Source: Glandiceps talaboti
Lineage: Eukaryota > Hemichordata > Enteropneusta > Spengelidae
DNA: 64,000 nt
Direction of reading: 5' to 3'
Assembly (NCBI RefSeq): GCF_964340395.1
Contig: NC_135567.1
Location: forward strand, 20,709,806 to 20,773,805
A program made the translations under genes and the position numbers. Shown here one piece after another: positions 53,824-64,000 of this stretch; the stretch's first letter is position 1, and each line of letters begins with the position of its first letter. The notes under the pieces were generated by a model. That model had not been told where the DNA came from and made no database searches. It was given only the letters and a program-made list of their open reading frames with translations.

Positions 53824-55263
53824 ATGCGATCGATATTAATGACAATACTGCTCGTCCAAATGTGCGGATTCGGATATAATATTGCTCACAGTGAGTATCT
53901 CAACACAATTCTCTCTTTCACATTGTCAACTAAAGCCTCAATATTATAAGTCAGGTATGACAGCCGACAATCTATTGGAGATTATTCAAATGAGGTTGTT
54001 ATTAATTTTGTTTAATTTTGTTTTTTAAAGAAAATGTCCTCAACTTTTCTTTTCATTTTCTTGAGTAGAGAGTAGATATGGTGTAGTTGTTTAGTTTGTT
54101 GGAGACCTTTGAGATTTTTATTACATGTGTATAACAGTTGTTTTTTCACAGATTTGTAGCTGTAGTGTAGCGTAGCTGTTGTTTTCTTGGACCATGTCTG
54201 TCAGTTTGTTACAATGTCATTTTATTACATTGCGTAAATGTAGTCATTTTGTGTAGCTGTTTTTTTTTGTATTGTGTAGTTGTTCGTTTTATCAATGTTA
54301 ATAAATGCAGAGATTACATCAAAGGGATCGCTCTTGGTTTTTATCAATGTGCGTTGGTTTGATAGTAGAATTGAGTGAAAATGAAAGATTGCGACATTGT
54401 ATGATTCCAGCACATGTGTATTCTGTTTCAAGACATCTATCATCCAGTCAGAATTGTCGGAGCTTTTGATCAGTGTATTCAGACTGCACATCTGCAACAC
54501 TCATAGTATGTATGAGGCATTGTTTTGGTCACAGAGAAAATAGGGTACGCGGCAAACCGCCCAACCCCAACTTTGGGGTTTGGGGGGCTTGAAACCGCCC
54601 AGGGCGCTTACCCGCGGAATTACGGTACTAGTTATCTTTAGGTTTAGGTGTTCACCTCACTATTATGGAATCATTCCACTAACTCAGATTATCATTTCAA
54701 ACATAAAAAAACACAGTTTTTTTCTAAAAAAATATCTAACTGGAGAATGGAAACGTCCAGAAACTTGAGCACGCCTAAAGTCAGGTATCATCACAGATTT
54801 CTTCCTCACACTATATTGAGTACCAGCAGCTTGTTGCACCTGCTGTTGGTATAAATATGTCTTAAGTAGGAAGTGTTTAGAGATTAGTTTTTAGACACCT
54901 CATTGACATGGATAAATGTTTACTGTATTATTAACTGTAGAGAGAAGCTCTATAGCCTTGACTTATCTGAATAGAACACTGTGGAATTGTGTTTGCAGTG
55001 TCTATGTGTACATTTGTCTGTATTGAAACTAACTCATCGTATTTCGTTCATAGGTTTTATATGTGATGAGCAGGGACACAGGCTGACTGAACTTGAAAAT
55101 GAGCTAAGTGATGTGAAGGCTAGACTACAAGCTGTTGAAGACTGTACACGTACAACATGTCAAGGTTATTATCCACGCCATCTACTTTTTAAACCTTAAC
55201 TATAGCTGCATCTGTAACATATTTTTCATAGAATAACTAAATTATTCACAAAAAATGTGTCAG

Positions 55264-55323
<60 letters not shown>

Positions 55324-58159
55324 ACGCTCTGCCACTGCGGTATAGAGCACTGTCTTATAGCAGATTGATACTCACCGAGTTATATATATATATATATATA
55401 TATATATAATGTAATGTACTATAATACATACATACACACACACGCATACATACATACATACATACATACATACATACATACATGCATACATACATACATA
55501 CATACATACATACATACATACATACATACATACATACATACATACATACATGCATGCAAAATCGAGTGGGAGTATGAGTGCGTTCTGTCAGTACAATGTC
55601 GGGTCTATTGACTGGCATTCCAAGTGTCGCTACGGTTATAACGAAATTCAGATATCACGAACAAAATTGCCCAGTCCAAAGTTATTCGTTGTAATGAGGT
55701 TTTACCTGTAATATAATAATATATAACTAACAAGTTTATATATCCCCTTGATTTTTCTAGATTGTGATGCCAAAAATGGATATGATTACCTCGGTGGCGA
55801 TATGATTGATGGTACAAATAACATACAACCATCTGCTGAGGAATGCTGTGCCCAATGTAAGGCGACCACTGGCTGTAGAGGATATGTATTCCATGTGCCA
55901 TTCAGTCGTTGTTATTTGAAGAACATTATAACCACACTGACTCCTAACAGTGAATGTATTTCAGGTGTAACAGGTAAGATTCTTGACTATAAGTATATAT
56001 ACACAGTTCATCACACCATACTACTGAACATCTTACAGTGAATGTATTTTGTGTGTAAAAGGTACGATTCTTGCAAATATGTACACACATGCACATGGTA
56101 TAGAGATGTAGCTAAGATCTAAGGTGGTGTGTAGAGATGTAGCCGAGATCTAAGGTGGTGTATAGAGATGTAGCCGAGATCTAAGGTGGTGTATAGAGAT
56201 GTAGCTAAGATCTAAGGTGGTGTATAGAGATGTAGCTAAGATCTAAGGTGGTGTATAGAGATGTAGCTGAGTTCTAAGGTGGTGTATAGAGATGTAGCTA
56301 AGATCTAAGGTGGTGTATAGAGATGTAGCCGAGATCTAAGCTGGTGTATAGAGATGTAGCCGAGATCTAAGCTGGTGTATAGAGATGTAGCCGAGATCTA
56401 AGGTGGTGTATAGAGATGTAGCCGAGATCTAAGGTGGTGTATAGAGATGTAGCCGAGATCTAAGGTGGTGTATAGAGATGTAGCCGAGATCTAAGCTGGT
56501 GTATAGAGATGTAGCCGAGATCTAAGGTGGTGTATAGAGATGTAGCCGAGATCTAAGGTGGTGTATAGAGATGTAGCCGAGTTCTAAGGTGGTGTATAGA
56601 GATGTAGCTAAGATCTAAGGTGGTGTATAGAGATGTAGCCGAGATCTAAGGTGGTGTATAGAGATGTAGCTAAGATCTAAGGTGGTGTATAGAGATGTAG
56701 CCGAGATCTAAGGTGGTGTATAGAGATGTAGCTAAGATCTAAGGTGGTGTATAGAGATGTAGCCGAGATCTAAGGTGGTGTATAGAGATGTAGCTAAGAT
56801 CTAAGGTGGTGTATAGAGATGAGAGCTAAGATCTAAGGTGGTGTATAGAGATGGAGCCGAGATCTAAGGTGGTGTATAGAGATGTAGCTAAGATCTAAGG
56901 TGGTGCATAGAGATGTAGCTAAGATCTAAGGTGGTGTATAGAGATGTAGCTGAGATCTAAGGTGGTGTATAGAGATGTAGCTGAGATCTAAGGTGGTGTA
57001 TAGAGATGTAGCTGAGATCTAAGGTGGTGTATAGAGATGTAGCTAAGATCTAAGCTGGTGTATAGAGATGTAGCTAAGATCTAAGGTGGTGTATAGAGAT
57101 GAGAGCTAAGATCTAAGGTGGTGTATAGAGATGTAGCTGAGATCTAAGGTGGTGTATAGAGATGTAGCCGAGATCTAAGGTGGTGTATAGAGATGTAGCT
57201 AAGATCTAAGGTGGTGTATAGAGATGTATAGCTAAGGGTCCCCATGGATGATATTCATACAATTATACAATTATTCATATTTTGATATTGTAATGCTTTG
57301 TTTGTCTTTAGTTCAAGATGATGACTGCAACTCAGTGGATGGATATGACTATCAAGGTGGTGATATGATTAATGGCCAAACAAACATCAAAAATACTGCC
57401 GAGGAATGCTGTGCCCAATGTAAGGAGACCACTGGCTGCAAAGCATATGTATTCCATGTGCCATTTGGTCGTTGTTATTTGAAGAACATTATCCCCTCAC
57501 TGACTCCTCACAGTGAAACTATCTCGGGTGTATCAGGTAAGGATCTCAATGATTCTGTGCCGCTTTCTTCTTAGACTGTAACATATGTCATGACGTTCCG
57601 TCCTCACCGATGTGTTAGGATGCCAAGTCATACAGTACCTTACAAACTACTTTCTTCTTGATGGCTGTTAACATTCTATCACTGGCTTCACAAAAGGCTA
57701 AACTATTCCCCTTCCTTTGTTTTCTGTAAATCCCTGCCATTCACAACTTTTTGAAGTTCAATTTTATGCAAACACAATGTCAAGTTCTTGTCACTTTTAG
57801 TGGTAACTCCTAGATGCTTCCTGTGAAGTTTGAGCTGCTTTCAACCATGTCTCCCCTAATACATCCATGTTTCAACAGACCGCAGATTGTTATTTTTAGG
57901 ATTATCCTGTACTAGTCCCATATATGGTCAATAGCAAACATTGTATGCAAACTAAGATCACTCTGGAAAAATTGTGCATACCATGTGACATGGTCTTAGC
58001 CAATCACGTCTAGCTGTCAGAAAGCTATGCGTTACAATAACAAAAAAAGGTACTTGGTAACATGATAAATTGATTAATGAAAGTCACTGTTTAGCATAAA
58101 GTGGTTCCTACCAATTTGTATGTTCTGACAAACCTTTCTTGTTTTTTGCAGGTAATTGA
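53824..58159 (+). CDS. Secreted protein with short coiled coil and two PAN/apple-like domains
   Basis: Five exons: 53824-53890, 55054-55164, 55761-55973, 57312-57536 and 58152-58159; all internal boundaries are GT-AG and phase 1, giving 207 residues. Exon 1 encodes a hydrophobic signal peptide (starting MRSILMTILLVQMCG). Exon 2 encodes a short heptad-like coiled coil (LTELENELSDVKARLQAVE) flanked by cysteines that could form interchain disulfides. Exons 3 and 4 each encode one complete copy of an about 70-residue domain with the pattern GYDYxGGDMI, EECCAQCK, TTGC, YVFHVPF and RCYLKN, which fits the PAN/apple fold used in carbohydrate or protein binding. The last exon adds only Gly-Asn and a stop. 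The two domain exons are clearly related by duplication. Function is unknown; an extracellular adhesion or lectin-like role is inferred. Confidence 0.85.
53891..55053. other. PAN gene intron 1
   Basis: No further exon seen. Around 54545-54610 lies a GC-rich island in AT-rich DNA with two small hairpins (AACCCCAACTTTGGGGTT, and GGCGGTTT pairing with AAACCGCC). Confidence 0.5.
55265..55555. repeat. (TA)n, (TA)n and (CATA)n arrays in PAN gene intron 2
   Basis: About 25 TA units at 55266-55315, a 65-bp unique segment, 14 TA units at 55381-55408, then about 30 CATA units to 55553. The TA arrays could extrude cruciforms. Confidence 0.95.
56098..57237 (+). repeat. 29-bp minisatellite, about 39 copies, in PAN gene intron 3
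   Basis: The unit is GGTGTATAGAGATGTAGCYR followed by AGATCTAAG. Variants (AGCCGAG, AGCTAAG, AGCTGAG, CTGGTG) are interleaved in blocks, suggesting unequal exchange of multi-unit blocks. It takes up most of the intron between the two PAN-domain exons. Confidence 0.97.
57690..58015 (+). repeat. Dispersed repeat family R2, copy 2, in PAN gene intron 4
   Basis: Shares TTCCTTTGTTTTCTGTAAA-like sequence, ACTTTTTGAAGTTCAATT, CCCATATATGG and CATACCATGTGACATGGTCT with the copy at 14870-15215. Confidence 0.55.
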
Positions 58160-58265
58160 CAGACCGACATGTATTTCTTGCTTTAAAATCGCAACTCTAT
58201 GATAAAAGTACACCTTGATGAATGATGGTGAAGGGATAGGGAATATAATATATCTTGTAACAGTT

Positions 58266-58271
58266 AATAAA
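58266..58271 (+). terminator. Polyadenylation signal of the PAN-domain gene
   Basis: A canonical AATAAA lies 107 bases after the TGA of the PAN gene, within an AT-rich 3' untranslated region and just before a long TGTA microsatellite. It is the first AATAAA after the stop. Confidence 0.6.
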
Positions 58272-58298
58272 GTTTTCTTGTATCATGCAGTTATCTTA

Positions 58299-58390
58299 TG
58301 TTTATGTATGTATGTATGTATGTATGTATGTATGTATGTATGTATGTATGTATGTATGTATGTATGTATGTATGTATGTATGCATGTATG

Positions 58391-58431
<41 letters not shown>

Positions 58432-58495
58432 ATGTATGTGTGTATGTATGTATGTAAGTATGTATGTATGTATGTATGTATGTATGTATGTATGT
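58299..58495. repeat. (TGTA)n microsatellite after the PAN gene
   Basis: About 35 tetranucleotide units interrupted by a TG run at 58389-58413. It begins about 30 bp after the polyadenylation signal. Confidence 0.95.
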
Positions 58496-59131
58496 CAATT
58501 TGTTTGTTGGTGGCTACAGGGAGCCCTCTAGTGGTTGAATTTGGATTTACTTTGTTCCATACCCCACATCACTTGAACTTCCGACGTCAACTTACAGGCG
58601 GTCAGAGCCTCATCTCAGAGGTGACATGATTGAAGTTTATAACTCGTGGTCCATACAATCTCTCATCTACATTACCGAAACTGGATACCGGGCAGGTTAC
58701 TCGACGTCACCATGTGAATTAAAGAAATTGAACAAAATACACCCTCCTTGAAATTCGATGTCATTTTTTCTCAAATCGAGTCTTTCAGCCATGGAATTAA
58801 TACCAAACAGTGTACTACATATTAGTAAATGCACCCACGTCCATTACTAGTAACTCTTTCAATTCAAGTCAAGATTGGACAGACGTAGACATAGGAGTGC
58901 AAAACTGTTTGTCTATGATTATTCTATTTATCCTTACTTCCAATACCGTCGTACAGGAAAATATGCACCGGACTGATTACATGGATTACACCATATGTAT
59001 AAATTTCACACATCAACAATGGAACTACGATTCTGTATGAACATGTCACTGACCTGTCATCACCACTCACTTGTCACCATTTTGCCTCGCTAGTTTTTCT
59101 CGTAGCGTTTGCTTCCAGTTACTTTAAACAT

Positions 59132-59287
59132 CGGAACAAAAAATAGTGCAAAAACAGAAGAAAAGCCCCTCAAAATAACAACAAACGCTACAATTATTGC
59201 ACGTTTTCAGCTATAGCTTCAATAATTGTAGCGTTGGCTGTGATTTTGAGGGCTTTTTCGTCTGTTTTGGTGCCTTTTTTCGTTCCG
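59132..59287. mobile_element. Near-perfect palindromic element, 156 bp
   Basis: Arms of about 70 bp (CGGAACAAAAAATAGTGC, CAAAAACAGAAGAAAAGCCC, CGCTACAATTATTG) mirror each other across a 15-20 base centre. Ends are CGGAACAAAA and TTTTCGTTCCG. It could form a long hairpin RNA if transcribed. Confidence 0.8.
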
Positions 59288-59997
59288 ATTTTTAACCGTT
59301 TGATTCAGGTTAGTGTCTGCAAACCATTGGCAAATTAAAACACAGTGTCCCATTGATGTAGGTTGAGTTCCTTGTGTTGAAGTGGTCCAGACAGCACACA
59401 AAACACTGCATACGGAGTAAGTCGTCCCTTCCTTCGTCAGTAATCTAGACCCGTGCACCGTGTGCAAGCAGGACTAACCGTACCCAGCAAAATAGCAACA
59501 ACAATCAAAGAAGTTCACCCTTCAGGCCTCGATGTTAGTAGAAGCACATGTCCACTGGTTTAGGCACCTAGGTGTCTGCTTAACGCCACACCCTAACAGA
59601 TGTTTAGCTGTCAATATGTAAATTAGCAACCTGTCATCACCAAAAGGTCCGTGACCTACTGTACAATATTTTACCCACAACTCTCTCTGATTTCTACCGT
59701 CGAACAAATCTCCTTGACTTGGGTCAGACAAATCTCACCATGTACCAGTGTAGAGAGTTTTGTAAAAACATTTTTGACATATACGAAGTGTAGATATTGC
59801 CACTGATGAGTTTCTGAATACTAATTTAACAGAATATTTGCATCGAAACTAAGGAAAATATATGCACCTGTGATGACTCTGGCAAAGGTATAGATTTATT
59901 TGAATAGGTATAACAAAAGACTTGGGCACAAAATCGTGGTTCCAATCTTGCCCACAAGGACTTTATAGGCACTCTGAACAAATGGGAGTGGCAAGGT

Positions 59998-60325
59998 TTG
60001 AAACTGCTATCACCAGTCCACAGATGCTATGGTGACCACTCAAACCACTCTTAAAAGTCACTGGATGTTGCTATGGTGACCACCCAAACCACTCTTAAAA
60101 GTCACTGGATGTTGCTATGGTGACCACTCAAACCACTGCTAAGAGTCACTTGATATTGCTATGGTGACCACTCAAACCACTGCTAAAAGTCACTGGATGT
60201 TGCTATGGTGACCACTCAAACCACTGCTAAAAGTCACTGGATGTTGCTATGGTGACCACTCAAAAGTCACTTGATGTTGCTATGGTGACCACTGAAACCA
60301 CTCTTAAAAGTCACTGGATGTTGGG
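59998..60325. repeat. 44-bp minisatellite, about six copies
   Basis: Unit contains GTTGCTATGGTGACCACTCA and AACCACTCTTAAAAGTCACT. One copy is shortened. Confidence 0.9.
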
Positions 60326-60399
60326 AAATGACTTGACAATAGTATACAGTGAGGTGACCATGCATTCATCAAAACCATTCAACTATCATAACTCCACTC

Positions 60400-60730
60400 C
60401 AAACTACATTGCATTGTGGGTATTGTATACTCCCATGACACATACACATGAAAAAAACTACATTGCATTGTGGGTATTGTATACTCCCATGACACATACA
60501 CATGAAAAAAACTGCATTGCATTGTGGGTATTGTATACTCCAATGACACATACACATGAAAAAAACTGCATTGCATTGTGGGTATTGTATACTCCCATGA
60601 CATACGCATGAACACAACTACATTGCATTGTGGGTATTGTATACTCCCATGACATACACATGAAAAAACATTGCATTGTGGGTATTGTATATGCCCATGA
60701 CACATACACATGAAAAAAAACTACATTGTA
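60400..60730. repeat. 54-bp minisatellite, six copies
   Basis: Unit contains TGCATTGTGGGTATTGTATA and CTCCCATGACACATACACAT, followed by a short A run. Frames across it on both strands are repeat by-products. Confidence 0.9.
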
Positions 60731-60734
60731 CATT

Positions 60735-61420
60735 CTGATGAAGACTCATCTGTGTAGGTGAATAATTACAAAATAATTCCCACGTTGTACTGCACTAAAT
60801 GTCTTGGATAAATCCTAGTTTTCATAACCACAGGCTATGTTAATAAACTTTCTGAAATCTTCCGCCACATATATAGATCATAAGGTACACAATTTCATTT
60901 GAAACCCACAAGTACTCTCAGAAAACTGTCGTAAAGATTGAATTCCAGCTGGTGCAGTATGTAGTCCCTTTTATCCTAATTTATGATGTGTGAGGGCACT
61001 GACAACTTGGCCTGTACGGATGACTACATTGGTGACATGAAAAGAACATTGAAAATGTAATCCAGAGTTCAGGAGCACCGATGTCTCATTTGTGCACACC
61101 ATCGGAAGTTTCCAAACATATCCATAAATACTGTTCTGGCCATAGAATTGACATGGAGAATGTTTCCATCCTGGATTGGGAACCAAACTGGTTTGTTTGG
61201 GGGAGCACAGAAGCCAAATATATCAGAACACTAAGAACCATTGCTAAACAGAGATGCAGGCCGATACACTTACCACCTGTCTGGGACAATATTCTGAAGT
61301 CACACATGCATAAAAAACACATGACTTCACATCCCTGAAGAAGACCCGACGACTCAAGTTGAAAGCTGGGATTTATCCAAGTATTTTTAGTGCAGTACAA
61401 AGTTTTGAATTTATTTGTTA
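60735..61420 (+). pseudogene. Penelope-like element remnant (GIY-YIG endonuclease end)
   Basis: The plus strand encodes DYIGDMKRTLKM at about 61022, then VQEHRCLIC, and after a frameshift SEVSKHIHKYCSGHRIDMEN, VSILDWEPNWF, EAKYIRTLR and HLPPVWDNIL (to about 61300). This is the GIY-YIG endonuclease of Penelope-like retroelements (usual forms YIGETKR, EH, GHxIDWxNxxIL, EPxWFxRxxKEAIYIR). The element is cut short, frameshifted and has an internal stop. Inverted copies of TACTGCACTAAATGTCTTGG-type sequence flank it at about 60786-60825 and 61360-61405. Confidence 0.8.
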
Positions 61421-61429
61421 CATTGTCCC

Positions 61430-64000
61430 CATGACACATACACAGGAGTGTAGTGCAGACGACAAACAATATTGATATTTTAGAGCGTCACTATTAAACT
61501 TTAGGCGTACGAAGTATGCATTTTTTTTCTCATTTCTGATGGTACTCATAAATAGGTTTATACACCACTAAATAAAAGTTACTGGGTGTTGGAAAATGTG
61601 TAGGGACTTTGTCCATTGAAAGCTAAATAAACCAACACTTCAACAATTGAAATATTCTGATAAATGATGTTTTATTTGGAGAGCTTTCTAGCTATAAAAT
61701 GTTCATAATGGAGGTAGGCGTTTCCCTTGGATACACCAGGTTACTATGACAACCAGTATAAAGGTGATGCAGTTGAGCATTGCCTTTCTACATTCTGAAT
61801 ATTGTCTTTCAAAATCTTTATTTCCCACTATCATTAAAATATCCATGAAATCTTCATTCTCACTTACCACTGTTTCTTTTATTCTATGTCATACTGGATA
61901 GGAAAACTATGACTCTGATATTAAAGTAACTTGTGGAAAACATTGCTGACTCAATATGGGAATCAGTGGTTGAAATTTGAAATTCTGTTCATGAAATGTT
62001 CCATGTCAATCAATCTGTGGTAAATTTGTGGCTTTTTTTGAATGGAAATGACTAACATTACATAAACTGCAGAAGACACTGGATGTAAATCATGGCTATG
62101 ATGACCTCATCAATTTGCAATGATGTCATTTTTTTACGGTGATCGTCAATTTGCCATGACATCGTTACATTTTGATGACATCACTAATTTGCTATGACAT
62201 CATTACATTTGATGACATCACTAATTTGCTATGACATCATTACATTTGATGACATCACTAATTTGCTATGACATCATTATGTTGTGATGACATCACTAAT
62301 TAACCATATCATTACTTTGCTATGATGACATCATTGAAACAAATGCAAAAATTGTTTGTTTTTTTAAAAAGAAGATGATCCTCAAAACAAAGACCATAGA
62401 AAGTTGTCTGTAACCACAGATTATCTTGCTGAGTATAATATGTCATTTCTAAGGAAAAGATTTTCAAACTAAAAATGAACGAGTTCAGTGTTTATGAAAC
62501 TCTCTATTCAGACTGGCAGGGTGTATCAAAGACACTGTCAAACCAAGTGATTTTTAAAGAGACAATCTTGTAGTAAAACACCTCGTTTTTATTTATTTTA
62601 TCAATTTTTAGAGCTATCACTCCTTCCATTTACATATTTGCATAAACTATATTGTCCAAAATCTACTCAAACTTTTCACCAATTAACCTTAGAAAAGTGT
62701 TATCACCATGACAACTACCTCCATGTTTACAAACACAATTAAAGAAATACGACAAAAATTCTAATCAAAATAACATATGACGGCAAAAATTAGCTATACA
62801 ATACAGAATTAGCTTTTATTGTTTTATTATAGAAAATAAGGCAATGTTAAATTGCTTTCTGTCAAATAAGCAGTTGATGGCTAGTCAAAATAATGTTTTT
62901 GTTTACTGCCACTAAAGAGTGAAACTTTTCACTCTACCTCCAGTTTATTTAAGTCTACATATTTCATTCTACATCTACGGTCCTTGGCTACATGATATGT
63001 GTTACCAGGGCAACATCCCCGCTCTCAAATAAAAACAAGAGCATTCACACTTTGACCACAAGATGGTGCTATACATTTGCCATCTTAGTAACCTTTTCGG
63101 CCTCAAATTAGTAACCGTTTTCAAAAATCGTAATGAGTTGTTACAATACACTGAAATATTGCTACAATGTTACAATGTTTACAATACACTAGTAAATCAC
63201 TACATATTGTTTTCTGCTAAAAATTCATTCTACATTTTAATCAGCAGATTTCATTATTTGTTTTTAAAATTTTTCTTACAAAGTACGAAAAAGAATTATC
63301 ACACAAAAATAAACCATGCAGAAGTTTCTTTGTTTTCACAAAAACCGAAGATAATGTTGTATTAGTATTTGTTTACTGTATTTAGTGTAAGAAGCGGCAG
63401 TGTGCTGTTAGTACTGAAGATAGAAACATGTTATTGGCAAGTTGCCATGACCTATTAACTGCATGCTAATTATATTGGCATACTGCCAACTTCTATTTGC
63501 TTCATGTCATTTTCTATTGGCTGGATGCCAATTATGTTGGCAAGTTGCCAATTTCTTTTGGCTGGATGCCAATTTGTGCTGGCATACTGCCAATTCCTAC
63601 TGATTTGTTACCAATTAATTTTGTTTTTCGAGGTTTCTCGTAACAAATTATCAATCAGGTAAGAAAAGTAACTCATTCCAAAATTTCACAGAGCAGAGAG
63701 TGGGAATAGAAGAGACCTTACCACCAAGGAAGAATAGAAGAAATTTATTGGATAGACACCTTGATTTGTAAAAAATCCCACTTTATCATTATGGAAGCCA
63801 CGTCACAATCTTTGCATATAAATCATCGTTTGTTCACAAGTTACATGTAAATGTTTTCCCTCTACTAACAAAATTGTAAAAGTCCCTCTTTTCAAAGCAG
63901 TATCTACCCTCAACAAAGTGGTATATTCCTATTTTTATATACATTCGTTGTTTAACCATTATCTATGAATCTAGTCAATAGATATTCTATGTTGTCATAA
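61430..64000. other. Intergenic, no gene seen
   Basis: AT-rich DNA. At 62095-62330 ATGACATCATTACATTTGAT and ACATCACTAATTTGCT recur about five times (unit about 37 bp). At 63435-63610 GGCAAGTTGCCAATT and GGCTGGATGCCAATT alternate six or so times. No coding exon or RNA gene was recognised. Confidence 0.5.

Noticed and set aside
58504-58629. Plus-strand frame after the TGTA repeat (ending LTGGQSLISEVT)
   Set aside because: No splice acceptor linked to the PAN gene, which already ends with stop and polyadenylation signal; no family recognised.
61086-61469. Minus-strand frame of 127 codons over the Penelope-like remnant
   Set aside because: The plus strand has the recognisable GIY-YIG endonuclease residues; the minus frame is antisense.

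Overview
The window is nuclear DNA from an animal, most likely a marine invertebrate. It is AT-rich, genes are split by GT-AG introns, and non-coding DNA is full of microsatellites, minisatellites, short inverted-repeat elements and decayed retroelements. Nothing bacterial is present: no operons, and no long open frames apart from one large exon. The main protein is close to vertebrate EPG5 along its whole length, which fits a slowly evolving invertebrate (hemichordate, cephalochordate, brachiopod or mollusc grade). I cannot name the species.

Two genes are well supported. (1) An EPG5 orthologue fills 7090-49001 on the minus strand. I could place 42 coding exons, from an ATG at 49001 to a TAA ending at 7090, with consistent splice phases and about 2,712 codons. 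EPG5 is the autophagy tether that brings autophagosomes to late endosomes and lysosomes, and both LC3-interacting motifs are kept. (2) A small secreted protein with two PAN/apple-like domains lies on the plus strand at 53824-58159 (five exons, about 207 residues), followed by a polyadenylation signal at 58266.

Layout: 1-7000 holds repeats and one possible orphan exon (5263-5382). 7090-49001 is EPG5, whose introns hold nearly all the arrays. 49002-53800 is a promoter-like stretch, inverted-repeat elements and a LINE 3' end. 53824-58280 is the PAN gene, with large AT, CATA/TGTA and 29-bp arrays in or after its introns. 58300-64000 is repeats and a Penelope-like retroelement remnant.

The most striking feature is structural. 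At about 19 exon ends of EPG5, the edge of the exon together with its splice site has been copied outward into the intron, once or many times, leaving rows of decoy donors or acceptors. In one case (exon 23, 87-bp unit) the copies are multiples of three, free of stops over five units and each ends in a usable donor, so splicing could give proteins with one to five copies of a 29-residue block. Other layers include CTCF-core-like motifs spread partly by an inverted-repeat element, many short TIR elements, a tRNA-derived SINE in two copies, and remnants of two LINEs and one Penelope-like element.
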